From assembly GCA_030527765.1 (NCBI GenBank), contig JAUNAE010000140.1, positions 1-9,130 on the forward strand: a stretch of DNA of 9,130 bases, read 5' to 3'. This document shows positions 1 through 5,374 of this stretch, piece after piece (position 1 is the stretch's first letter; each line of letters opens with the position of its first letter). The notes under the pieces were generated by a model that saw only the letters and a program-made list of their open reading frames with translations, ran no database searches and was not told the origin of the DNA. The position numbers and the translations under genes were made by a program. The DNA comes from Eubacteriales bacterium (lineage in GTDB: Bacteria; Bacillota_A; Clostridia; Lachnospirales; Lachnospiraceae).

Positions 1-59
1 CCAAGCGGTACTACTATATACCCGTACTGCTGCGAAGAAGTCAAGATAATTGATGTCAT
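1..59 (-). CDS. possible start of a further minus-strand gene, cut by the window edge
   Basis: An ATG at 59-57 overlaps the stop codon of the TnpW-like gene in an ATGA arrangement, which is typical of translational coupling, and its frame stays open to the window edge (begins MTSIILTSSQQYGYIVVPLG). A second frame is also open across these bases, so reading frame is not certain. Nineteen residues are too few to assign a family. On clostridial elements the gene near tnpW is often a recombinase, but nothing visible here proves that. Confidence 0.3.
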   Translation of the reverse strand, partial: MTSIILTSSQQYGYIVVPL

Positions 60-223
60 GAAACCATTAAGATTTTGTGTCTGTCCGGGTCGTTCAAAAT
101 CAACTTTTTCACCTTATCATATGCCGTCTCACGAGCATCCTTGCCCACAGCAGATTCGACAATGTAGGTGGTATCGCCAATTTTTATCTGAGTAACACAC
201 GGATTATTTTTTTCTAAAGTCAT
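56..223 (-). CDS. TnpW-like small transposon-encoded protein
   Basis: A 55-residue protein starting MTLEKNNPCVTQIKIGDTTY and continuing IVESAVGKDARETAYDKVKK. The core KIGDTTYIVES, followed by an ETAYDKVKKLI helix, resembles the TnpW family carried by Tn4451-like and conjugative elements of Clostridia. The biochemical role of the family is not established; it usually lies close to the recombinase or mobilisation genes. The start is supported by AAAGGAAGTG eight bases or so upstream of the ATG. It is the next gene after the capsid gene, separated by 64 bases holding a small hairpin. Its presence ties this operon to an integrative element rather than a plain prophage. The family call comes from remembered sequence pattern; existence of the gene is more certain than its name. 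Confidence 0.72.
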   Translation of the reverse strand: MTLEKNNPCVTQIKIGDTTYIVESAVGKDARETAYDKVKKLILNDPDRHKILMVS

Positions 224-248
224 GTGATCACTTCCTTTCGTAATTCCA

Positions 249-273
249 GTGGGGGAATGAACGGTTACCCCAC
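249..273 (-). repeat. hairpin between capsid and tnpW-like genes
   Basis: GTGGGG (249-254) and CCCCAC (268-273) pair around a 13-base loop in the 64-base gap after the capsid stop codon. No U-run follows it on the minus strand, so it does not look like an intrinsic terminator; it may be an mRNA-stabilising or processing structure between the highly and weakly expressed genes. Confidence 0.4.
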
Positions 274-287
274 CAGAACATCAGATT

Positions 288-1220
288 TTATTTTACGGGA
301 TCGACTAACTCAAACGTCTTCACAGCTTCCTGTCTGATCAGTCTGGCATCCAGATACTCATGAGCAAGATATCCGACCTGGTTATAGAGGCTGTAGCTTT
401 CCGTAAGAGTTCTTACGCTGATCGGCATACGGTTCATGATCCAGTAGTAGGAAAAGTCACCAAAGGCGATGATCCTGCCCTTACTCGGCATGGCGTTGCA
501 GATACGCACAGGTCTGCCCATGATAGTATCCGTTGTGTGATTCCAGATATAGTTGCCGTCCTTATCCTTCAGTGTGCGGAGCGTCTGAGCAACCTCATCA
601 TTCATCAGCCATGTGCCCTTGGTGCGGTATTCCGGCTTTAATGTGAAATACAGAGCAATCACATTATCAAATGTGAGAGAAGTTGAAATGATACCTTCTT
701 CAGCACCATCTGTGTAATGCAGAATTCCGAAAGGCATATCGATACCGGTTCCATTGACAAAAGCATCCTCTTCAGCCTTGCCGAATCTCTTAGCGAAGTT
801 ATGGATGAGATAACGTTCCGTATCAAAATGGACATCCTTCAGGAAGTCGATATCCATTCTGGTGATAATGGCAAGTTTATGGCAGTGGACATTGAATCTT
901 GTAAAATCCTGCAAGGAATCCTTAATGGTCTGCAGAGAATTGCTGGGAGCCCATTCTGCCGGATCCTCACTGTCAGATACCCAGATATCAAGGTCGGAGT
1001 CTGCAGTCCTTACACTGGTGCCGATCTGTCGGAAGAGGCACTCCTTTGTCAATGCGTCCATGTATTTCTGATTACTGTCATAGGGAAGTACAAACATTTC
1101 CCCGGTGAGATTGCCTTTTGCCAGCATCTCGTGAGGAGTAGGCTTGCCCTTCATCTTTAAGTTCCAGAAATTGTTGTGATAGTCAGTAGTTCCGATTGCG
1201 AATGCGTCATAATTGTTCAT
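288..1220 (-). CDS. HK97-fold phage major capsid protein, without delta domain
   Basis: A 310-residue major capsid protein of the HK97 family (Phage_capsid). Visible family signatures are an N-arm with YHNNFWNLKMKGK (about 14-26), FVNGTG (154-159) followed by MPFGIL (162-167), WLMND (204-208), LKDKDGNYIW (217-226), TIMGRPV (232-238) and AFGDFSYYWI (252-261). The protein would form the icosahedral shell. The ATG at 1220 is chosen because AAGGAGG sits just ahead of it; a longer open frame exists to 1310 but runs into the upstream gene and has no binding site. Most HK97-type proteins are about 380-400 residues with an N-terminal coiled-coil delta domain that scaffolds assembly and is cleaved by a prohead protease; here the protein begins at the N-arm, and no protease gene is visible. 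No portal, terminase or tail gene is in the window. The gene follows two zinc-ribbon genes with an 18-base gap to the nearer stop codon. Confidence 0.94.
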   Translation of the reverse strand: MNNYDAFAIGTTDYHNNFWNLKMKGKPTPHEMLAKGNLTGEMFVLPYDSNQKYMDALTKECLFRQIGTSVRTADSDLDIWVSDSEDPAEWAPSNSLQTIKDSLQDFTRFNVHCHKLAIITRMDIDFLKDVHFDTERYLIHNFAKRFGKAEEDAFVNGTGIDMPFGILHYTDGAEEGIISTSLTFDNVIALYFTLKPEYRTKGTWLMNDEVAQTLRTLKDKDGNYIWNHTTDTIMGRPVRICNAMPSKGRIIAFGDFSYYWIMNRMPISVRTLTESYSLYNQVGYLAHEYLDARLIRQEAVKTFELVDPVK

Positions 1221-1239
1221 GTTGAAATCCTCCTTATCA

Positions 1240-1578
1240 TTAGCGGTTGTAACGATGCTTGCCCCTGTTGTTGCATTTCTTGCACTCATAGTAGCCGAGC
1301 GTGTGGGCATCGAGATTTGTAGTAATCTGCTTCATCTTAGAATGGCATTTCGGGCAGTCGATCTCATAAGCGAGTGCCTGATTGTCATTATGGGGAATCC
1401 TAGGAGAATGAAGTCTGTAGTAGACATCTACAGATCCATACTCATCCCTTACGAATTCATCCGTGAGATAAAAATCACACATCCGCTCTGCATATTCCTC
1501 TGTGTAGCCAGTATGCTGCGGATGAAGTCCGTAGGTTCCATCCTTGTGATCTGTCTTGTGTAAATTAAATACAGCCAT
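1240..1578 (-). CDS. small zinc-ribbon protein, 112 aa
   Basis: A 112-residue protein with a C-terminal four-cysteine zinc ribbon: CPKC (C75, C78) and CKKC (C99, C102). The N-terminal two thirds are rich in His, Tyr and acidic residues and match no family I recognise. The ATG at 1578 has AAAGGAGCC upstream. The ribbon closely resembles that of the next gene upstream (1595-1855): both read CPxCxSxxKxIT, then a Leu/Tyr-rich stretch, then YxCKKC, so the two are probably paralogues from duplication. It lies directly before the capsid gene, the position where phages usually place a protease or scaffold, so a role in capsid assembly or as a nucleic-acid-binding capsid companion is possible. That is inference from position only; regulation of late expression is an alternative. 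Confidence 0.75.
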   Translation of the reverse strand: MAVFNLHKTDHKDGTYGLHPQHTGYTEEYAERMCDFYLTDEFVRDEYGSVDVYYRLHSPRIPHNDNQALAYEIDCPKCHSKMKQITTNLDAHTLGYYECKKCNNRGKHRYNR

Positions 1579-1594
1579 GATTTAGGCTCCTTTC

Positions 1595-1855
1595 TTAATA
1601 GCCGCACTTTTTGCAAACATACAGTGCATTGATGGTTTCATTTGTAATTACTTTCAGTACACTGCCACAATAAGGACAATGGAGCTTCTGGTCCTTCGAG
1701 ACATCATGTGCCCGGAATGTGTGAGCAACAATCTCCGAAAGATACGGTTTTCCCTGATCCTTGAGCATGGCTTCATGGTGTGTTCCGAACATTGCGGTCT
1801 TCTCATTGCCGGAAATATCCATGTCAATGAGCGGATAATACATCGGTTCGTACAT
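1595..1855 (-). CDS. small zinc-ribbon protein, 86 aa
   Basis: An 86-residue protein ending in a zinc ribbon with CPYC (C60, C63) and CKKC (C81, C84), the last cysteine being two residues from the C terminus. The N-terminal part contains YEPMYYPLIDMDI and THHEAML and is not recognised. GGGAGGTGA precedes the ATG at 1855 with good spacing. Sixteen bases separate it from the 112-residue paralogue, and the two are evidently co-translated with the capsid gene. It follows a 124-base gap containing several dyads, so it may begin a separately regulated part of the operon. Function is unknown; a ribbon this small commonly binds DNA, RNA or protein. Confidence 0.75.
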   Translation of the reverse strand: MYEPMYYPLIDMDISGNEKTAMFGTHHEAMLKDQGKPYLSEIVAHTFRAHDVSKDQKLHCPYCGSVLKVITNETINALYVCKKCGY

Positions 1856-1979
1856 AAGTCACCTCCCTGTGTTTGAATAGGGGTTAATACCCCGTTTGAT
1901 TTCGCTTTTTTTTACACGCGAAGGGGCGGCACCGTTGGTCAGCGGAACTGCTGCAGAGATTGTTACCGCCCCTGGTCGC
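1856..1979 (-). other. 124-base gap with three dyads upstream of the zinc-ribbon and capsid genes
   Basis: Three inverted repeats are visible: AGGGGCGG (1922-1929) with CCGCCCCT (1966-1973), an 8-bp stem that starts just after the 90-aa gene's stop; TTCGC/GCGAA around an A8 stretch near 1902-1923; and GGGGT-TAAT-ACCCC near 1880-1894. In the direction of transcription none is followed by a U-run, so an ordinary intrinsic terminator is not supported. An RNA processing site, an antitermination or translational control element for the capsid half of the operon, or a DNA-level site are all possible. Confidence 0.4.
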
Positions 1980-2252
1980 TTACTCATCCTGTTCTTTGAT
2001 CATCTGCATGCCTCGACTCTCACAGAATGCAATTGCATCCTCAAAGCTTCGAAAGAAGATCTGCGAAAAGCCATATACAACCTTCCACATCAGAGGAGCA
2101 GTGGTCTTGCTCTTCATGACAATCACAGGCGTGTTGTTCCTTCCTTCAAACAGCCTTACGCCATCGTAGGCACTGTTGCTGAAGTCAGATGCTTTGCCAA
2201 ATCTGCAGTGGGTCGTTTTGCTCCTTGCAATACCGATTGGTCTCATCTTCAT
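1980..2252 (-). CDS. unrecognised 90-aa protein
   Basis: A 90-residue protein starting MKMRPIGIARSKTTHCRFGK. AAAGGAGGACACCCA precedes the ATG at 2252, an excellent binding site; a second ATG two codons later is also possible. The N-terminal half is basic (Arg/Lys-rich), the middle has a hydrophobic strand pattern (TPVIVMKSKTTAPLMWKVVYGF) too short and too polar to be a membrane span, and the C-terminal part looks helical (SFEDAIAFCESRGMQMI). I do not recognise the family. It follows the helicase gene and the candidate origin, so a replication-associated or small DNA-binding role would fit its position, but nothing proves this. Confidence 0.7.
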   Translation of the reverse strand: MKMRPIGIARSKTTHCRFGKASDFSNSAYDGVRLFEGRNNTPVIVMKSKTTAPLMWKVVYGFSQIFFRSFEDAIAFCESRGMQMIKEQDE

Positions 2253-2300
2253 TGGGTGTCCTCCTTTCTTTTCGTCAGTGGTGGTGGGTGTGTCACTCTT

Positions 2301-2387
2301 TGACGGTCATTTCCTAAACTCTTCTATATAGATATTTTGAAAAATCTCCTATAGAAAAGTTTGTATATAGACTGTCATTGACCGTCA
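2301..2387. repeat. candidate replication origin: inverted TGACGGTCA sites around an A+T-rich dyad
   Basis: TGACGGTCA at 2301-2309 and its exact reverse complement TGACCGTCA at 2379-2387 flank about 69 bases of strongly A+T-rich DNA. Inside lies a second dyad, AACTCTTCTATA (2317-2328) with TATAGAAAAGTT (2350-2361), matching at 11 of 12 positions. Extra TGTCA half-sites sit beside both outer repeats (2291-2295 and 2373-2377). The right-hand site overlaps the stop codon of the primase-helicase gene. Paired initiator-type sites beside an easily melted stretch next to a replicase gene are the usual layout of a P4-like origin. An operator or a transcript structure ending the helicase message is the alternative. 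Confidence 0.5.
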
Positions 2388-4178
2388 CACCAGCGGTGGA
2401 ATGGTTGGTTCAAACTCTGATCTGATGCCTAAACCATAGATATACCGACCCTTGTTTGTGCGCCTTTTGGTATATCCGGCAAACTCAAGAGCGGAATAGA
2501 AATCGGTGGTGCTTCGTGTGTACTCCCCGGACTGCTGGCAATAATTGCGGTAGCGTGTATACAATTCGCCGGAAGGGGCATGGCAGTTGTCTCCGACTAC
2601 ACAACATTCCTCGATAAAGGTGCTAAGCCAGTCACTGCTTTCCCGGTATGCCCCGGTAGCTGCCTTGACGCATTCCGGCTGTTCGATATGAAAGCCTGCA
2701 TCGATGACTGCCTTTGCGCCTTCAATGATCCATGCAAGAATGGCACCTCCGGCATGGTGATACAGGTAATCCGCATAGTTCTTACGATCACCTCTGCCTT
2801 CAATCTTTGCATTGAACGGTACAACGATGAGCCTTCGCCATGTGCCGGGATCATTGGCTCCGACCTTCGGCAGATGATTGGTATAGAGCACCAGGGTATG
2901 GCTCGGAGTGAAGCTAAACGGAGATTTGTACTTCTTTTCCGCAAAGATCTTATCGGTGGAGGTCAGCTGCTTGACGATGGAGGTGTTAAAACGAAGTCCC
3001 TCCTCCATCTCTGCTGCCAGAAGCATACGTACACCGTTTGTCTCAGCCAGTTCCGGCTTGACATTTCGCTTGCATCCAACCGTCAGAGCGTCTGCAGAGA
3101 TGTTTCCGCTGTAGCTGCCAAGCACTCTGGCAATGGAGTTCCAGAAGGTAGATTTACCGTTTCTGCCTTCGCCATAAGCAATAATCATGGCTTCAATGTA
3201 CACATGACCGATGGCACACAGCCCGGTAATCATCTGCACGTAGTGTTTCAGTTCCTCGTCTCCGCAGAAGAACACATCCAATGCTTCCTCCCAGATATCT
3301 GCTCCATTGGTGTTTGGAGAGAGCGTGGTGCATTTGGTAATGAAATTCTCTGGCTGATGCGGCAAAATGCTGTCCAGGCCTTTTCTGAGGTCGATGGTGT
3401 AATCCGGTGTGTTGAGCAGAAATGGATTCTTATCCAACTCGCTGTGGTCGATCTCCACCATGGGACGTGCCTCCTTTAAGGCTGCCGTCAGATACTTGGA
3501 ATCACGGTGCTTGATGACAAAGGCACGATAACTGATTGCACCGAGATAGGCATGATATGCTTTCTTCTGTTCCTCGCTCATATGCTCCTCCGCCTTTTTG
3601 CCATGTTCTGCCATGACCTCGTTGGCACCAGTCTGTTCCATATACTCTGCGGTACGATCCACATGCTGTTCCGCTTCTTCCAGCTGATCATCCGTGAATT
3701 CATCCAGTGCTGCCTGTGCTCTGGACTTGGACTCCTGCCAGCAGATACCGTCATAGACGATATAATCTGTAGCCGGAGAATATCTGACGTAGTCACCGCA
3801 GAAATCAGCGAAAACATAGGCCTGTCCGAGATCGGAATAATCACCGGGCTTTCTCGGAGTCGGATCGTTATAAACCTCTGGTGAAATATAGCCATCCTGC
3901 TGAGATACCTTCTCTCCGAACTTCACAGCACTGTTCCAGATGGTATTCAGTTCACTGTCCGGCAGTGGTGGCTCACATGCTGTTGCCTTATCATCAAAGA
4001 GATGTCTGGCCTTATCTGTGTTGCCATATCGCTTGATCAATTTTCCGGCAATGTGGGACATGGTGCTGTTGCGCTTGCCCTGTGGAATGACTTCTTTCGC
4101 ATCCGGCGGCTTTGCTTTGTCTAACTTAGGCTCAGGAGTCGGAATGTTCTGCTGTTTCATAAAATCATTCAGATCCAT
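2385..4178 (-). CDS. PriCT-1 / D5-type SF3 primase-helicase (phage/plasmid replication)
   Basis: A 597-residue replicative helicase of the P4/D5 family. Residues about 30-90 (RNSTMSHIAGKLIKRYG to PPLPDSELNTIWNSA) look like the PriCT-1 primase C-terminal domain. The middle is D5_N-like. The superfamily 3 core has Walker A GEGRNGKST (336-344), Walker B LLAAEMEE (386-393), motif C LVLYTNHLPKV (429-439) and an arginine-finger region GTWRRLIVVPF (445-455). A helical/winged-helix-like tail follows. It would unwind the element's DNA at its origin, working with the primase domain encoded just upstream. Start: an ATG exists at 4193, but GGAGGTGA lies within that leader and sits perfectly for the ATG at 4178, giving MDLNDF. 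The gene overlaps the upstream primase gene by 14 bases, so translation is probably coupled. Confidence 0.95.
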   Translation of the reverse strand: MDLNDFMKQQNIPTPEPKLDKAKPPDAKEVIPQGKRNSTMSHIAGKLIKRYGNTDKARHLFDDKATACEPPLPDSELNTIWNSAVKFGEKVSQQDGYISPEVYNDPTPRKPGDYSDLGQAYVFADFCGDYVRYSPATDYIVYDGICWQESKSRAQAALDEFTDDQLEEAEQHVDRTAEYMEQTGANEVMAEHGKKAEEHMSEEQKKAYHAYLGAISYRAFVIKHRDSKYLTAALKEARPMVEIDHSELDKNPFLLNTPDYTIDLRKGLDSILPHQPENFITKCTTLSPNTNGADIWEEALDVFFCGDEELKHYVQMITGLCAIGHVYIEAMIIAYGEGRNGKSTFWNSIARVLGSYSGNISADALTVGCKRNVKPELAETNGVRMLLAAEMEEGLRFNTSIVKQLTSTDKIFAEKKYKSPFSFTPSHTLVLYTNHLPKVGANDPGTWRRLIVVPFNAKIEGRGDRKNYADYLYHHAGGAILAWIIEGAKAVIDAGFHIEQPECVKAATGAYRESSDWLSTFIEECCVVGDNCHAPSGELYTRYRNYCQQSGEYTRSTTDFYSALEFAGYTKRRTNKGRYIYGLGIRSEFEPTIPPLV

Positions 4179-4680
4179 TGCTCTCACCTCCATGCAGCTC
4201 TACCTCCGGCTTACTCACACCAAAGAAGAATCGTGCAGAGTCCTTCGCATTTGTATCGAAGTAAGGGAAGAATGCTACAACGGAATCCTTCAGCTGTCTG
4301 TAATCTTCAGCATCCGTCACAGGACTGATTGGAAAAAGGACATGAAAGCGTGGTCGGGGACTGTATTTGTCCTTTTTCTTCATGTGATGGCGGCTGTAGA
4401 TGATGTAGAATGGCACTCCGGGAAATGCGTTCTCCACATCCTTAGGTGTCTTCCAATCCTCAGGATCCTCTGAGTGGTCGTTGTCACAGTCGAAGGGCAG
4501 ACAGTCCGATGAGACGAAATCCTCCTTCGATCTGTGGTAGTTACGGTACTCTGCAAAGACCTGGTCAAAGCAAGCGATTTCTTTCAGCTCCTCTGCCGAT
4601 GTCACGATATGCTTATTGGGATATCGTGTGTTCAATCGATTATCTCTGCAGTTTGCTGTGTAGATGGTAATGGGCTTCAA
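4165..4680 (-). CDS. primase-polymerase (AEP-type) catalytic domain, TTG start
   Basis: A 171-residue protein with the three signature regions of the archaeo-eukaryotic primase fold: an hhhDhD motif FDCDND (63-68, catalytic Asp64 and Asp66), an sxH-type motif RFHVLFPI (111-118, His113), and FDTNAKDSARFFFG (141-154) with the conserved Arg/Phe pattern after a third acidic residue. It would make primers for the element's replication. There is no ATG until residue 100; AAAGGAGG stands eight bases before a TTG at 4680 that gives MKPITIYTANC, so TTG is chosen. In many elements this domain is fused to the PriCT/D5 helicase; here it is a separate gene overlapping the helicase gene by 14 bases, the pair forming a split primase-helicase. 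Assignment rests on motifs only and is less sure than that of the helicase. Confidence 0.75.
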   Translation of the reverse strand: MKPITIYTANCRDNRLNTRYPNKHIVTSAEELKEIACFDQVFAEYRNYHRSKEDFVSSDCLPFDCDNDHSEDPEDWKTPKDVENAFPGVPFYIIYSRHHMKKKDKYSPRPRFHVLFPISPVTDAEDYRQLKDSVVAFFPYFDTNAKDSARFFFGVSKPEVELHGGESNGSE

Positions 4681-4708
4681 TGGCACATCCTCCTTTCGAA
4701 TTTTGCAT
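4640..4708 (-). CDS. possible 22-codon leader peptide overlapping the primase start
   Basis: AAAGGAG-8-ATG at 4708 opens a 22-codon frame (MQNSKGGCAIEAHYHLHSKL then QR) that runs through the binding site and the TTG start of the primase in another frame and stops 40 bases inside it. Such a minicistron could deliver ribosomes to the weak TTG start. The frame is short and may be chance. Confidence 0.25.
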   Translation of the reverse strand: MQNSKGGCAIEAHYHLHSKLQR

Positions 4709-4726
4709 GGTCGTTTCTCCTTTCCG

Positions 4727-4773
4727 AGGACATGTTGTCCTTCACTATACGGAGAAAAACAGGCTGTTTTGTA
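4727..4773 (-). repeat. two small hairpins between the sigma-like and primase genes
   Basis: In the 103-base gap before the primase, AGGACA (4727-4732) pairs exactly with TGTCCT (4736-4741), loop of three, and just upstream in the message AAAACA/TGTTTT pairs near 4757-4772 and is followed by a U-run on the minus strand. The second resembles a weak A+T-rich attenuator; the first lies immediately ahead of the minicistron's binding site. Either could tune primase synthesis. Confidence 0.35.
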
Positions 4774-4783
4774 CAGGTGTTTT

Positions 4784-5173
4784 TCAAAAGTTTTTTCGGA
4801 ATTTCTTTTTTGCCGCTTCCAGTGACTCCCGGACGGCATTCACCGTGGTACCCTCCGCTGATGCGATATCCCTGAGCGTCATGCCATCCGCTTTCATGGT
4901 GAGTCTCCGCAGCTGTGCATCGGTCAGACAGCTAAGGGCATCATCGATCTCTGTCTGTGTCTCTCTGCGGATCACGATTTCTTCCGGTGTCAGATGGTAG
5001 GCAAGTGAGTCTCCCTCGTACTCCATCGCTTCGATGTGATAAGGGCAGTGATACCGCTCCTTGCGGTCTGCATTTGGGATTTCACGGTCATTCTCCAAAA
5101 TGTATGCTGCCGTCTCCTCCGTAACCTCCACAAGCACTGTGGAACCATCCGCTAGTCTGTAATTGATAAACAT
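4784..5173 (-). CDS. sigma-70 region 4-like HTH protein of ICE type
   Basis: A 129-residue protein starting MFINYRLADGSTVLVEVTEE. The N-terminal half (about 1-60) has the 'YxLADGSTVxVEV' start and a His/Cys-containing middle that I associate with the small sigma-like proteins common on clostridial integrative elements. Residues about 81-127 form a region-4-like helix-turn-helix: LTDAQLRRLTMKADGMTLRD then IASAEGTTVNAVRESLEAAK. It may act as a DNA-binding activator or accessory sigma factor for the operon that it heads. GGAAAGGAACGGAT before the ATG at 5173 supports this start; an earlier in-frame ATG at 5215 has no binding site. It lacks regions 2 and 3, so it cannot be a complete sigma factor. 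The leader upstream contains several dyads that could be its targets. Confidence 0.65.
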   Translation of the reverse strand: MFINYRLADGSTVLVEVTEETAAYILENDREIPNADRKERYHCPYHIEAMEYEGDSLAYHLTPEEIVIRRETQTEIDDALSCLTDAQLRRLTMKADGMTLRDIASAEGTTVNAVRESLEAAKKKFRKNF

Positions 5174-5360
5174 ATCCGTTCCTTTCCGCCTGTACGGAAA
5201 AGAGCCGGAATGCATAAAGGTCTTTGGATAGCAACTGCCGGATTACGAAAAAAGGCGCACTGATCCAAGGGTACCGATCATTCTTCTGAAATAAATTCAG
5301 TGAACGATATGTATCCCGGCCTTTATACGTAATCAGGCTTTCAATATTTTGTTTTGAGAG
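5174..5360 (-). promoter_or_regulatory. leader region of the minus-strand operon with clustered dyads
   Basis: No gene is seen. On the way into the sigma-like gene there are: a palindrome CTGAA-ATAAA-TTCAG (5286-5300); TGATC...GATCA around GGTACC (5261-5280); CACTGA/TCAGTG enclosing both (5259-5264 and 5297-5302), followed on the minus strand by CGCC and a T6 run (to about 5248); and an inverted pair GCCGGATTACG (5237-5247) with CGTAATCAGGC (5328-5338), 10 of 11 matching. These could be operators or an attenuator with an upstream enclosing stem. A TATAAA on the minus strand near 5327-5322 is a possible -10 box but has no good -35, so no promoter is placed with confidence. Confidence 0.4.
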
Positions 5361-5374
5361 GAATCCTTTCCTCT
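5357..5374. repeat. perfect 7-bp hairpin at the edge of the repeat array
   Basis: AGAGGAA (5357-5363) and TTCCTCT (5368-5374) pair with a four-base loop. No T-run follows in either direction, so it is not a terminator; it marks the left edge of the repeat array. Confidence 0.4.

Noticed and set aside
717..1160. Plus-strand 147-residue open frame
   Set aside because: Antisense to the capsid gene and without family features.
1221..1310. N-terminal extension of the capsid protein by 30 residues
   Set aside because: It overlaps the end of the zinc-ribbon gene, is Thr/Ala/Ser-rich without the coiled-coil expected of a delta domain, and has no binding site, whereas AAGGAGG directly precedes the ATG at 1220.
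2580..3479. Plus-strand 299-residue open frame
   Set aside because: It lies wholly antisense to the primase-helicase gene, whose motifs are clear; there is no binding site and no recognisable domain.
4681..4839. ATG-started longer version of the primase protein (53 more residues)
   Set aside because: The extra part runs through the sigma-like gene's end and the intercistronic hairpins, has no good binding site, and AAAGGAGG is placed for the TTG at 4680.
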